A stretch of 64,000 nucleotides of DNA. It comes from Apteryx mantelli (lineage: Eukaryota > Chordata > Aves > Apterygiformes > Apterygidae). The position numbers and the translations under genes are program-made. Shown here piece by piece: positions 1 to 14,000 of this stretch (position 1 is its first letter; each line of letters begins with the position of its first letter). The stretch lies in contig NC_089978.1 in NCBI RefSeq assembly GCF_036417845.1, positions 128,184,183 through 128,248,182 on the forward strand. The letters are read 5' to 3'. The notes beneath the pieces were generated by a model, which did not search any database, was not told the origin of the DNA, and saw only the letters and a program-made list of their open reading frames with translations.

Positions 1-1099
1 TGAAATATAAAACCCTTTTGACCTCAGCCTTTATAGCCTGATCATCGCTATTGTCACCATTATTTTTGTTGCTCATTTTTCAAAGGAATTAAGTAAAAGC
101 CACATCAAAGAAATTTTAAACTGTGAAAGTCAAGAAATACCAAATTCTAATTCTTACAGCAAACATGACTAAACTGTTACGCATAAATACATTAAAGCTA
201 ATCCCACCCACAGTGATCTGCAAGGCCCTATTTCTGCAGGTGAAACAGTCAAGTCATAGCTGTCCTCCAGCATTAAATTGAAGTTCACCCATTTTGGTGC
301 ATTTACAATTTCTGTTTCTGAGCACTACTGCTAATACCTCCAGATCTAATAACATGGGGGGAATAATAAAAAGTGGAAGCCTAAATTATTCTGACTGTGA
401 CCCCATATCTAAATGATCAGAAACTCTAAGCACAAGAAGCAAGTGGGATACAGGAAGCAGATCCACACTGAAACTCTCCAGTTATTGAATAATACACCCT
501 GCAATCCTCGCCAACATAACTGAAGAGTTGTGCTTGCTAGTTACTATCCTCCTTGGTTGAAAACTGGCCCCAAGAGAAGGGAAGGGGGAGGCTTAAAGAT
601 ATTGAAAAGCGTGGCCAATTCTTTAGAGGGCAAACCATGTTGCTTCTCTTTCTGGCACACTCCTATTCGGAATGAGTCTGCATGGAATAGCATCAAGTTG
701 TTTTTCATCCTTCCACATCCCCACAAAAAGGAATTGGACTGCTCTCCCAAACCCTTTTCAGAGTTAAAATACAACCACCTCATGGCTGCCAACTTTGCAG
801 CCACCTCAGCCAGCTGGTGAAGTGCTTCATCTCCACCAGGAGGAGCCGCTAGAGAATGAGCTAAAATTATCTAGCCCTGAGCACCTGGCTACATTGCCTT
901 CAAAGGCCTTCCCAGCTGGTTTCCCATCTCTGATCCTCCAGGAAGAAGTTATGCTGACATCAGGCTGACAAAGCAGCTATTACTTTGCTTCTTTAAGAGG
1001 CGCATGAGAGACATGTTCTTTCAGAGCCGACATGCCAACCCTCAAGCCCATGAATTACAAGTGCTCCTGATAGCTAAGTTTAACTTCACATAGCTCCCT

Positions 1100-1262
1100 T
1101 GGCACCCTTTATCCGGCCCCTGGGGTTTCTCTGCACCCCGGCCGATACGTACAGTGTTGTCGCTCGCATTACATATCACGTGCTTTGGATCACTGCGTCA
1201 TGCTCCCACTGCAGGTACTAGGGTTGCCACGTTGCCGGGCCGGCTGCCTAGCAACAGATGTT
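1100..1262. promoter_or_regulatory. Isolated CpG-rich pocket with RFX, CRE-like and E-box motifs
   Basis: About ten CpGs lie within 160 bases in an otherwise CpG-poor intron. Motifs in order are an E-box CACGTG (1177-1182), a CRE-like TGCGTCAT (1194-1201), two RFX half-sites GTTGCC (1223-1228 and 1231-1236) and an X-box-like GGCTGCCTAGCAAC (1242-1255). The 14 bases at 1247-1260, CCTAGCAACAGATG, equal the X1 box of MHC class II promoters as I remember it. No Y box (CCAAT) or adjacent X2 follows, so an MHC-type module is not complete. It may be an RFX-bound enhancer or an internal promoter of NME7; function is inferred. Confidence 0.45.
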
Positions 1263-3499
1263 TCTTTATGCCAGTTAGGAGTGGGTCAGCAAGCCCAGAG
1301 ATAAAAGCAACAGTGATTTTCCACTGCTTTGTCGTTGGACAGGAACCCTATAAACGGCCTACTGTAATCAAAGGCAGTTTCCAGGAAAGGACTCTGTGCT
1401 AGAATTAACTAGTGTAAACCAGAGATTAGGTCCAGCCTTCTGATAGCAAGTAAGCTTGCTGAAAAGCTTCCTGGCTTAGCTATGGTTAAAATAAACCATC
1501 TTCCAGCAAAGAAAAATTAGTAGATTTTTCCTTCTAATAATTAGGTATGAGATGGACTCTACAGGAAAAAGAAACATGGGGGAAAGGGCTGGAAAGCAAA
1601 ATTCAAATCGCAAATTCAGTCAAATGTTTCTGCAGAAACAAAGACTACAGCTCTGTATAAGCTCAAGCATGTAAGTGAAACTTCACATAATTATACATGT
1701 GTAATGAGCAGATTATATTCATGCTAATTAGATAATCAAGTTCAAAACCTCAACAGTGCATAGGAAATGGCACAAAGGGTTATTTTTAGATGGTCGATAC
1801 TGAAAATCTGTGGAGCAAAAATCAAATCTGTGCCACATAACAGGCTCTGCTGCTTTGACCCACATAAATTCTTCTCCATGCCTTCTCCTCATCAGTTCAC
1901 CCTCTCACGCTGGCAGCCCGCCAGGCTTGCTTCCTCTCTGGCTGCCATAGTTCAGCTTATCTTCTCCCTGCTAGAAGTGGCAGGGGTGCACAGCCATAAC
2001 TAGGAGCATTATTTCTGAGGGGAAGCAAGCTGCTTGTTTTTAAGACTACACTCTCTCCAACATGCAATTTTGCCACAAGTGCAGTTGCTATGGCACCTAC
2101 TTCTGCTGAGATACCATAAATGTTGCTGGCATAACCAGGATTTCTCATGTATCACTGAATGTAGTTTACAAACAGCGGTTAGACGGGAGGCGAGACAGGC
2201 AGGGCCTCCTCCTCCTCTTCTGTTATGGATCACTGAACCCGAACGGGTCACCCCTTCGTCTCCTGTACTCTCTGCCTCCCAATGTGCAATCCCATGGGGC
2301 CCACCTGCCCCCCTCCCCGCCATGTCTCTCTGCTCTCTGATCCCTAAAGACAGGCTTCACCCTTATTATTTGCCTATTCCAGGCCGGCAGCTGTGAGTCT
2401 CCTGAGCAGGTTGTTTGCTCACCCCAAACCCTTCAGTATGCTTCTGCCTGACTTCAACACAGTCTACACAGAGCCAGGAATGGTGGCAAGTTTGTAGGGA
2501 CAGCCTGCCACTGGATACACAGTATACACTAATCTTTAAAAGCTTTAAAAAATCAATAGGAGCCAAAGACTGTGTTCCTTCAACTTTAAAGCAGGCAGTT
2601 TAATTGCAAGAGAGTAAATTTGGCTTCCAAAAGCTGCTGCAATGCTAGCACATGGCTCTTTACCCCACTGCACACAGTTCTTCCAACTGTCAAGATGCAA
2701 AGTGCTTTACAAGGGGACTGAGCATGCAAAAAGAGATGCCACTCAGTGCTACTTTTGTCGTTACCCGCAAAAATAGGCTGAAGAGGAGTATGAGAAGGAC
2801 TAATGGAAACAGCAGAGGACAGGCTTAGAGGCCAAATCCTCTTGCCTGTGACACTCCTGGCCAGCCGGGCTGACACTGGAGAGCACCTGCAGCCGGGGCA
2901 AAGGAGGATTCCTCTTGCCTCTAACTGCAGTTGCAATATGAAGCCCAGACCACCGCTCCCTGCCTAAGAGGGAGGCCACTGCTCAGCCACAGTGACTCTT
3001 CTCTTCCTTCAGCCCAAATCCCCGTCAGAACTCAAACTTCTGGAAAGTTTTACAAGACTGCCTCAGTCGCATAATCTCTTTAGGAGATGCTGCATATGTC
3101 GCTTTTGAAACACAGTAGCACAGAAGAGAACAGAGAGGAACGACAGGGCTTAGGAAGGAAAAAGAATAGCCAGTCCCTGACTTCCATCATTCTTGATATT
3201 AATTTAAAGTCAATAAAATGCTTTACTGACTTAGAAAAGAAACTCCAGTGTTGATTACATCCCTCAACAAAATGAAGAAGTCAAAGCTGTATGTATGTAT
3301 GGCGAACACTCATGCTTTAAGCTTTAGTACACTTTACCTTTTACTTTTAGTTGTTGAATGGCAGTTGTGTTCTGCTTTTCCAGCCTGCCACAGTGCAAGA
3401 AAAAGGACTAAAGTAGAGGAGCTGAAGATCAGCTTTATTCCAGTCTTTCTAGCTCTCAAACTGTAAAGATGGGTGTGCACTTGTTCTCTCTCTCTTGCT

Positions 3500-3522
3500 C
3501 ACACACACACACACACACACAC
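3500..3522. repeat. (CA)n microsatellite
   Basis: About eleven uninterrupted CA units, preceded by a CT-rich stretch and followed by gcactcac. It lies in NME7 intron 7 and is likely polymorphic. Confidence 0.9.
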
Positions 3523-4898
3523 GCACTCACATGTGTGCAAACAGAGCCAGAATTTGTCCTTCAGTGATTCAGAAAATTCTGGATAAATTCAAGAGAAAAG
3601 AAAGAAAGTAGCAGACAGGGCACTATGAAATCTACAGAAATGAAGAGGCTTAAAAGAGGCTTAAGCTCACAAAGAGAGAATCTGGTAAGAGGAATTATAT
3701 CTGAAGTATGGGAAAGCATGGCTGAAGCTATCCACTTTGTCATTTTAACCATCAAATTAAGGACCCTAACAATCAAAACAATTTACTCTCTGCAAACATT
3801 TAGCTAGGTAAAATCATAGTCCCAGCTGCTGCCCATATTTCTGTAAAAGGAACATCATTCTGTCTTTGCTGCCTGGCAGACTTATCAGTAGCAGATAATG
3901 TGCAAGGCCTCAAAGAAATAACAGGCATATAATCAGCAGTGAATGCGAGACACTTTCTTGTGAAAGACTTTTTTTTTTTTTTTCCGGCAAGCTCTCCAGA
4001 CATCCCACTTGATGTGTGAAAAGTCTGGAAACTGCTACATTCACTTCTGCTCTTCCATTTCAGCTATCCACAAAGAAGTGATTAAAATGTTGTGGTGCTC
4101 TGCACCTTGCTAAGAAAAATCTCTTTGTTCTCACATGACAATATTTATTCTGTGCTCAAAAATACTGTTAAAACGCTAGAACCAAAATGTTTTACTACAC
4201 TCACTGCTCCTATACATGCTCTTTACCCAAGTTCAGGACACAAAAGTGAGATTATTTTTCATGGTAACTGCTGGGCATTAGACATTTCTGATACTGTATG
4301 ATGAACATGCAGGGCATTCTCCAGCACAGAAGGCATCATGGAGTCCAGCAAATGCTTGGATTCTCTAGCTCACTTTCACACAGCAAACATAAGCCTTTGT
4401 CACTTTCTGACTCCACAGCAGAGTCAGCAGAACAAGATTCATACTAGCACAGATCTCCCTTCATGAGTGGTTTTACTGTAATGCATTACTGTGTGAATGG
4501 AAGGCCCTGGGATATAGCCATGTGTCCTGCTTTCATTCCTGTGTGGACGCTAACCTCCAGCAGCTGAGTGTGGTGGACAGATAGGAGTAGGGACATGGTA
4601 AGCTGTCACAGCAGGATTTATCAGATCTCTTGTAGATTTTTATTTGTTCTTTTTTTTCCCTCCTCCTGCTCCTTTTCTGAAATAAAAAAGTATCCACATG
4701 GAAAGTACATGACTCTCTCTTTATAGAGGTGAACTGCAGAAATGATGTATGAAAGAAAACATTTGCATACTTCTGCATGTATTATGAAATATGCCCTGTG
4801 CTCTTGCAATTTCTTACTCTCCCAAAAATGACATAGGTATGGTCACAAGATACAGTAAAGCACGTATCGCTTTCGCTTCCACTATCTACATTGCTTAC

Positions 4899-5004
4899 CT
4901 TCGTTAACTGCATGAGGCTTAATAATGCAACAAGTGCAGTTTGTGAATTTTGCACTGTTGACTGGTCCATGACCTCCACTGGAGGGAAAGAACAACTCCA
5001 GCTC
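4899..5004 (-). CDS. NME7: NME7 coding exon 7 (linker and NDK domain B start)
   Basis: 106 bases from acceptor tttcag to donor AAG|gtaagc, phase 0 in and phase 1 out. It encodes ELELFFPSSGGHGPVNSAKF and then TNCTCCIIKPHAVNE (217-251) plus the first base of Gly252. The IIKPHA motif opens NDK domain B. The correct frame has no ATG, so the exon is easily missed; the longer open frame over the same bases is a shadow. Confidence 0.95.
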
Positions 5005-8000
5005 CTGAAAACAATTGTAATTTAATATATTTTAGTTTGATCTAGTGGTACACCTCAGTTTTTTATCATAAATAACAACATCTGATGTATCTATACCACG
5101 TAAACCTTAATTATAAATTTTGGTGCTACAAATATATTTTTCCCTTTAATATTCTCTCAAACATATCTTTCTCTCTCTGGCACCATTGTTACAATCATAA
5201 AATCACAAATTGGATATCTCCCACAATTTCTTTCTTTCTACTTCCCCAATGCAATCTATTTCCATTCCAAGCACTAAAAATGCTGCTGCCATAATCACTT
5301 GGCAGAGCGTTCCCACTTTCTGTATTCTCTCTCTTTTTCCTCAGTATTACTCCCAAATCCAGTCCCATATATACATATTTTATCCTTCTTCTTCACATCA
5401 CTTTTTTCTCTACATGAGCAGAATGCAGCTAACATCCAGTTCTTAGTATGTTCTCTCCACATGCAGAACTGACTTCCATTCCATTTTTTACAGTTTTTTC
5501 CATTTTTTACAGCTTTTTTTTTCTCCTTTCGTCTTGAACAACTAAACTGTCTGAAATTTTCGACTCATTCCTCATGACCTATTGACCCTACTTTCTATCT
5601 TCCTGAATTGAAGTGAATGAACTCAACTGCTCTGACTTCTGGGATGAATCAAAAGATCCTCTTTGCCTCCAATTGCTTCCTTTCCTCTCCCATCACTATT
5701 TGTGAATCACACCGCCTGGGCTCGTAGGCTATGCTGGGGGAAGCATGACATCCAAGCCTCCTTCCTCCCTGATATTTTGCTCATTGTTCACAGACAGCTT
5801 CATGCTTTTTTCCATACCTTTTATTCACACAGCCTACACAATCTGCCAATAAACATTAGCCAAATGCTGTAGACACAGATTCCATTTAAGACCTATTGGT
5901 CAAATTCAGTAAGAGAATCGATGAACTTCTATTTAAAGGAAACAATAATATCCTGGAGATACTACTACAAAATCCATCTGATTTTTTCCTGTGTAACAGT
6001 AGCAGTACTAAAAGCCATTTCCTGGAATTGTCTCATTTAATTTAGTAGTACGCTTCAGATGGAATAGGCTTGACTATTTCCCATTCCTTAGCTCATGGCA
6101 CTCTGATAGTTCCTGTATTCCTTAGCCAAACAATTATGCAATTCCAACTAATGGATCTCTCAATAGAAGGAAGAATGTATTTTGTCTTTTTCCTAACAAA
6201 CTATCCTCATTTTAGGTGCACATATGCGAGGCAAAAGGGCTAGTTTCCTACATCCTTCTAAGGATAAAATGCTGTATGCTCCAAAGACCCTATCCCACTC
6301 TGTTACTAATGTTTGCTCTAAATGCAGCAGACAGGAAAAGGCAGTAAAATATTTACAAATATTACAAACACTTTGTTTTGTCCATTGAAAGTCATAAAAG
6401 AAAAGTAATTAAATAATGCCAAAGGACTAGGATAAGGAAATATCAAACTAGAACCAAGTGGAACTTTTAAAAACAAACACACTTTTCCTTTCCATTTATG
6501 TCTAATCTAAAATAATACCCAAATTTGGCCTGCAGAAATAGAGACACCACCTTAGCGTTTACCAGCGACATACTTTCATTGGTCATTTAGCCCCAAAAAT
6601 GACAACGCAGCCTTCTGCTCTAACTGCTCAATCCACAATCCATTCGCTAGATAAGGTTGGGACTTTGCTTTTCCTTCACATCCCTTTAACTTATATTTCT
6701 TTCTTTTCAGGGAAGCTTCTGCAAGGCACATCCAACTAGCTTCCATGACAACTACTATATAGCCATATAATACTAATACCGGACCTATTAAATTAAAATA
6801 GGCACAGGCCTATTAAAATCACAATTCCAGTTGGTTTATCAGAGCCTGATATTGATATCAATAACTCCACAAAGATGCACATACCTGCAAAAGTTCATCA
6901 AAATAATTCCATAGTCATAAAAGTAGTAGAGATGAATGGAGCTTTCAAACAGCATTTTAAAAATAATAAAATGCAAGAACAATCTTAACCCAAAGCACAT
7001 ACTTATAGTTCTAATTAAAATCTTATGCTAATAGATATTCTTTTCATAGGTTCTTGCTTCAAAAGCTGGCACAGTTGTCATGGCAGCACACAGGAACAAA
7101 CAGAAACTTTCTCCTTTCTATAAGAAGACATCTAGATATTTAACCAGAACCATAAAGACTTTTCTTCGTCAGAATTTTTCTTCATCACAAAAAAACCAAC
7201 AATTTCATAAAAACTCTGTGTGAACATGTACCAACTTTATCAAATTTGCCATGAGAAAAGGTATTTCAGGTCCAGCACATGATTTCTTGTCAAAACCAGA
7301 GACACACAATGAGCATCCAGGAGCCCAGCAGGCCTTGCACAGTGCTGTGTAGTGCAACACAGATCAAGCAGGTTGAGGACTTGACCAACAGAAAGCCACC
7401 CTTGCTTTGAAATTAAGTTGCTATGCCCTGCAGCCTAACGCTGGACTGCAAGAAAAGGCTGACAAACTCTGCCCTCCCTACCAGGACATCTATATGCTCT
7501 AATATACAATATGTAGCAGTTTATTACCTATTCTGGGGTAGTTCTCTCTCAAGCTGTGCTACTGCAGCTTTTCCACCTTAATTGGAGGAAAGACTAGGAT
7601 CAGTGCAGCAACAATTGGTATTTTTTCCTCTATGGTCTAGAGTTAGATACCACAGGGCAATACCAAAAGTAAAGCCAGGAAGCAGGCAATTAAACCATTC
7701 AAACAAGCCTTTGCCCTGAGCAACCAGTATGCAAACTTTATTCTAGCCACACATTTATCAACACATCTATCCACACATCAATGCACACAAATGGACAGCT
7801 TAGTTCTGTATAAATGCTGGTAATATCTATCACCCAGCCCCTGAGGTTTTTTTTAACACTAAGGAAAGACACAGACTGCAAACAAAGCAAAAGAGAGCAG
7901 GCCTACAGTATATGTCACTTCAGCAGACCAAACTTCTGACAGTCAGGCCCTCTGTATTACCTTTCAAAATACAAAGCAATAAAAAATGATCTCTTTTTCA

Positions 8001-11000
8001 AGGGGGCCTCTTTCTTCTGAACAATGACAGCAGAAGGAAGCGGGCTGTGGGCAGAGGAAGAGGACTAGTGAGAACCATAGAGGAGAACAGGTAAGTGGAA
8101 CACATGAGGGCACAAAATGATTTAATTGTTTGCACACTTTCATTTTAAGATCAACATTGGAAGGTCATTGGTAGGTTATGCAGACTACGCAGTTAACTCA
8201 GCTTTACAATTTTTGGTGTGTGTGATGTACAGCTGTTAAAATGACCAGGCATGCTCTCCTGATCAAAGTGCCTGACGGTTCTCTTTGTTACAGGGATAAA
8301 CAAGATTTCTGTTTCCAGACACTGTGGAACACATTCTGTACTAAAAAGGATCCATGCAGAATATCTAAATTAGCTCTGAACTCAAATGGAAAAAACATTA
8401 AAGAATTCCTGACCTAGCTGTTATCTGATTAAGTTTTAAAAAAAAATTCAGTTGATAAGAAAACTAGTCAAACACACACAAGAACTTACTTGAGCAGCTG
8501 AAGCAACTGAATCTGGGCCATGAGCTGCATTTCTTAGGCCATCATGTCCAAAGTTTGCTCTAATGCTGTCTGGCGCATCAGTTCGAGCCACTGCAGAGTT
8601 TGCAGGCCCTAGTAATGTTTTCCATTTAGACACTGCATCATCTCCTAAGATTTCCATAGCAACAATGGGACCACTCGTTACAAACTGGAGAAGCTCACTG
8701 CAAAATGGAAATAGCACATGGTGATCCAAGCAATGAATTAAAGACAACAAAAACCTACGACCCAGCGGAGACACTCAGAACTCAACTGGATGAAGCCTCG
8801 AGCAACCTGATCCAACTTTGAAGTCACCCCTGCTTGGAGGAAGAGGTTGGATTAGGTCATCTTCAGAGATTCCCCTCCCACCTAAACTATGCTATGATTC
8901 TTTTTATGGTTGTAGAAAAAGGGTCAGATAACTTAAGCTGATTTGCAAAAAGATCAGTAGCAGCAATGGTGGAAAGAGCCCCCCGCTAACCATTTGCCTG
9001 TCAGGAATGCTTCCTAAGCATGTCTCTTCTGCACAGCAGACCTCCAGGATCCTCGCACGCACCCTGTGCATTTTCCCCACTGAAACAACATCAGCACTGC
9101 CATTAGAAGGGGCTGCTCTGCTGCCCAGTCTCTAGGCCTGCCTAGCCAAAGCTTGCCTAGCCAAAATCCAAAGTGGGAGGGGAGGGAAACACAAGATTTG
9201 GAAGGTTTTGGTGGGGGGGGGGAGGGGAAAGAGGGTTAACTACAAAGTCATCACATCCTGGCATAAGCAGAAATCAGCTCGTGTTAATGGCATAAACCTG
9301 AGAAAGGAGAGGAGAGTGTTCGGGGCAGCCTGTCCTGGCCAGCTCACTTCCATGGAAAACAGCTGCCCAAAATTGGAAACCCTGATGTTCCATTTGAAAA
9401 AAAATGTAACTATAATTCTATTTCTTTACAGAATGAGCATGCCAAGAACCCTACTTTTTCAGCTTGTAGTCTAGGCGCAGCCAACAAATGGGAAAGTTGA
9501 ATCAATTCCTTTTATAATATTTTCTTTAAAAAAAGAGCTTTATATCATTATAATTGTGGACATGTGTGCCTGCACCTATCTATGCATTTATAAAATTTTG
9601 CATATAAAAATGCATGTATAAAAACTTAAATTCTTTAATATGAAAAATGTTCTTTTTCCAAGAAAGAGAATTGCTATTTTTTCTTACTATTCACCAGACT
9701 TTTATTGAGTAGTGAACTTGCAAATCAAATCTGAAAGCCCTCTTTAAAGACCAGTAATAAAATGTCAAATGTAACTGCGCCAGAGATTTTACATTTCATT
9801 GGCTTGAAGATTCTTGTTCTATTTGATCATTAATTATTTCTAACTGTTTATTTCTAATTCAGAGAAAAATCCTACACAAAAGACATAGCTAACAGGACTG
9901 TAGGATAGGAGAAAGGGCACATCACAGTGGACAAAAGCCTCAGATAATTACCATTAGGGTAGACATCTGTGAAATAACACTACAGGCAGAATTCTTGCTC
10001 CCTTATCTGCATATTCAAGCAGGCTTACTCAGCAAAGAAAAGGCAATTTTAAACGTTCCTCTGATCTCCGATATGGTCAGACATGCCCTGGGGTCACACC
10101 TCAGTGCAGGGCAGGAGTTTGCACCTACGATATACCAGCTGCTGTTGCAGGAGGAGAGCTGGCAGTTCCTAATCTCAGGCACTGAAACCGGGTCTCTTGA
10201 CTTCATCAGTGCAACCCACTGTTCAAGCCTGACTGAAAAACACAAAGCAGAGCTGCACCCTCTTCCCAACAGAGGCAGGCTGTGAAATCCAAACCAGGGG
10301 GAAGAAAGGTGCTCGCTGGCATTTCCAGGCAAAGTGAAAACTGCACAGTACCTGGGGCACATGCTACCAAACCAGAACTCACAGCTAAGTGCTCCCCCCC
10401 AGGTCTCCTTTCCAGCAAGCCCCACCCTGATCAAGAAGATGCCTCTTCCCTGGGCTTTGAAGTTTTGCCTTGCTAGGAGCATTTTCACTTCTGAGAGACC
10501 AAAGACATTCCTCTGATATCATCAGGCTCTAAAGACCATGAGTTAAGACCCTGGATAGCTGAAATAGGGATCTGCCTCTGGAGGAAGATGGACAGGGCCC
10601 ATACTTTGCAAAGGGCTCCACTCAACTAAGATAAGCTCTGATTTTCCCATTGTTCTGCAGTTTCAAACACGCAAAATGAATCCAGTGCATTCAATAAATA
10701 AGAATATTACATGTCAAGCTGAAAATTATATACCTACTTATAAAAAGGTTTTGATTGATGGTCTACGTAGAAATCAATTGCTTCTTTTCTGGAAGAGTTA
10801 AAAAAAAAAGGAAAGAAAAAAAGATTTAATAAAACCCCTTGAAAACCACAACTGATCATTCATCAACAAGTTTCTACAGGTAATGTCTTCCCTAGACATC
10901 TTCATGCCCAGTAACAACATTTAACTTTCTGTCATAGTATCTCTACAGGTGTACTTTACTCCAACTTCTGCTCCTGCTTGGGGAAGGAAGTGGTCACTGA

Positions 11001-14000
11001 AGGCCATTAACACTGATTTTCAGAGTCACTGAAGATCCCCACATCCACAGGTTAGGAAATACATGCAGCAGAGTCACCTTCTCGCTAGCCATTCACCATT
11101 CTGTTGTTTTCATTTTTCATCTCAGTTTGAGTGTGTACGTTAGTTAATGAAGTCTGTTTTTAAAGCATAAACCAACAATTTATCTGCTTCACTGGAACCT
11201 ATTTCCTTATCAAGGCTACTGCTTGATTACACTGGTGTACAACAGAGTATTGTATAACCTGGTTTCTACTCAACATCTGCAAATATTTTAAGTCCTGTAG
11301 GCAGCACAATTCCCTCCAGATTAAAACATGCTTTCACCCAGCACCTTCCCACTTGAAAACTCAATTTAGTCTTGCGTTTCCCCGTGGGGCCACACCAGTT
11401 ACTACACACTGCTCTCTCCCCAGGCGAAGGGGGTTCTGTAATGAGGAGGGCTCCTTACATTGTCAGGTAAAAACATGGCCACTAGGCACACACAGTATGT
11501 CTGTACTGTGGCTGCTACTTTAGCCTTTACTCAGGTAAATGCAAGCAGCATATACAAGACAGCATAGTGCTTGCTGCTGGCTAAACATCAAAATATTCAC
11601 CTACCTTTTCAGACAGGGTGGTGACTGTTTCGGAGCCTTGCATTGCCACAGCCACACCGCTAGCAGCACTGGGCTCAGCTAGATCTCCGTGAGTGTTGGG
11701 GACCGTGGAGCAGACCCACCTGCCATCCACAGCTGGCATGCCATTCATGCTTTTCACCCCACCATGCCCTGCAGCTAACCAAGCTACTCTCCTCCCTGCT
11801 TTCTCGCCAGCTGCTTCACATGTTTAACTCTTGCTAACTCCACTGCTTTTTCAGCATGGCAACAGCTAGAAAATACTTGAGGGTTTTTAAGTCTAGCCCT
11901 GTTATTTTGCTGCTTCAAAATTCCAGTTCAAAAGCAAAGGCTTGGTCTCGGCTTGCCCCAAAACTTGGAGTGTTTTGAAGCTGGACTATGGAGAACAACA
12001 AGCTCTTCAGGAGGACTGAGAGTTGAAAGTAAGCAATATTGCTCACCCCTAGTCTGGGTGCAAAGCTCATCACCAAAGCAGAGTTGCACGGAGTTGCAGG
12101 GAGACTGAAAGATTCCAGCTGGAAAGATTGCTTGCACTTATAGGAACAATTCTGCAAGTTTTTCTGGTCTCCATGATTCTGCTCACTTTGCTTTTGCTTT
12201 GCTCACTGCTTTTCAAATAACAGATTCCCAGTCTGAACAAAGGCATGGCACTGTCCTCTGCAATGCCACTTTACACATTTCCCTCCCTTTGCAGTCCATC
12301 CCTTTATAAGTTAACATACAAGAAAAAAGAAGGAGAACCTGTGAACAGAACTCCAAATTACAGGCCTAAGACCAGTATTGAGGCCCTTGCCAGAGGAAGG
12401 GAACAACCTCAAAGTAACCAGCCATTTACCTAAGAAGAATTTAATTTTTCTAACCTTGATAAACATTTGAACAGTCACAACTTTCTCCGATTCATTAACC
12501 AAAATGATCACCTGATCATGTGAACTGAACAGTTCCTAGATATAAAACTAGAGTTGCACTTTATTACTTAGTTCCTTTTTAATTCCACCTATCTCGTTAG
12601 TTCTCTACTTTAAAGAATGGAAAACAATGCTCACCTGGGAATAATGGATTGAATTGAGGTATGATTAGCTGAAGAGACTAGAGAGCTGACCTATCCAAGT
12701 AGATTCCTACCCTCACTTTCATATCTTAGCTACAATTTTTATGGAACGCATGAATCAAGTTAACAGGGATTGCCAGACAAATGGGAGCAACAACTTCTTC
12801 AAAGAAAGCGTTAGATCATGGTGCTGGTTTGAACAAGTATGCCTGCAGAGATTTAGGTGTAGAAGACTGGCAAAGCCACGGTTCTAATATTTTAAAATGG
12901 AACAGTCCACAGAGAAACCAGAAATACTCAGACATCATTTTAAATATATCCAGTATCACAGCTCAATCTTGTGCTTATTAATCATTATTTTCAATTTTAC
13001 AAGACAAGCTGAGATTTTTATATAGTAATAGGCAATAAAAATTTAAATCTCAAAGTTTCTTTTTTCTTCAGAGTGAGTCAACTTCAGAGCACGTGACTTG
13101 GCTCAACAGTTCTTCAAATTCTCAGACAGATACTGAAATAAAGAACCACCCAACTTTTCAGGATCAAATATCTCAGACTGCAGGAGAGCAAGCCAAAAAA
13201 CAGTTGGCTTGAAAGACACTGAGGCTGATTGTGAATCAGTATTAGAAACCCGCCTAAGCTCAAGAACTGGAGTTTGAGGGAGGATCTGGGACCAGAGTAG
13301 TCAAACATATCAGCAGGTGAACACACAGAGAGGAGGAGGGAGTCACGGTGTTTTATCTGATTTCAGAAAGCCAGAAAGGTTTTGAGCTAAGAGAAAATTG
13401 TTCCTGCTCTCATACAGAAACCATAAGAACCCATGAAAATGGTAAGAAAGCTTTTCTTGTCAAAGAGATGTTGTATATGGGCAGGTTTAGCAAAGCAACA
13501 ACTGAGAAATAGTGCAGTAACCTCAGGCAACTCTTCCACAGTAAATTCACCAACTCTGTTCTTTCCTCTGCAACATGTTTTCTTTTTATCTTGTGGCTGA
13601 GAGCAGCAATAGGGTGTGGAGGTGGGGGGATTAGGAAGATGCATGAATAAAATCTGTCCATCCCTGCAATAAGACCAAAAGATCACTTGCTTTGCCGGGG
13701 ACTTCTATTCATTGTCTGGGAGCACAAATTAAGAGGATGGATTTACTGAGAGGCAAAAAACCAACTGCTTTAAAGACAACTGTTATAATTAGCAATATTG
13801 TTTGCATCATGAAGCCACAGGGTGAAGACGTAGCAACATGTCAGTAATAAACATTATGGAATTGCTGAAGCTATCCTAGTCACCTTGGATTCACAGAGAG
13901 ACATTCACCCATATGCATTTGCACAGAACTTTTTCAGCACTTAGCTTAATTTTCTACACGCTTTCAGAAACCTGCACATGATTATGAAACAGATGAGTCT

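Larger units (their letters stand above)
1..4898 (-). other. NME7: NME7 intron 7 (partial)
   Basis: Intronic sequence downstream of the last visible exon. I looked on the minus strand for the rest of NDK domain B (FYEVYKGVV-, GPCVAMEI- and AVHCTDLPEDG-like stretches) and found none, so the remaining exons should lie beyond the left edge. The stretch contains the CpG-rich regulatory-looking pocket near 1.1-1.26 kb, a CA microsatellite at 3500 and T-runs. The open frames here (for example 530-820 and 2586-2936) resemble no family I know. Confidence 0.75.

Noticed and set aside
544-804. 86-codon minus-strand frame, considered as a further NME7 exon
   Set aside because: It does not match NDK domain B motifs and is matched by an equally long frame on the plus strand (530-820).
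1242-1262. A complete MHC class II S-X-Y promoter module
   Set aside because: Only the X1-like sequence is present. The X2 element is not adjacent (a TGCGTCAT lies upstream instead) and there is no CCAAT Y box at the usual distance.
2586-2936. 116-codon minus-strand frame, considered as an NME7 terminal exon or a gene
   Set aside because: No NDK motifs or known family. Parts (GCAAAGTGCTTTACAAGG near 2697) look more like an old SINE trace, which I could not confirm.
10015-10488. 157-codon minus-strand open frame in NME7 intron 5
   Set aside because: No similarity, it overlaps open frames in other registers on both strands, and exons 5 and 6 join in frame without it.
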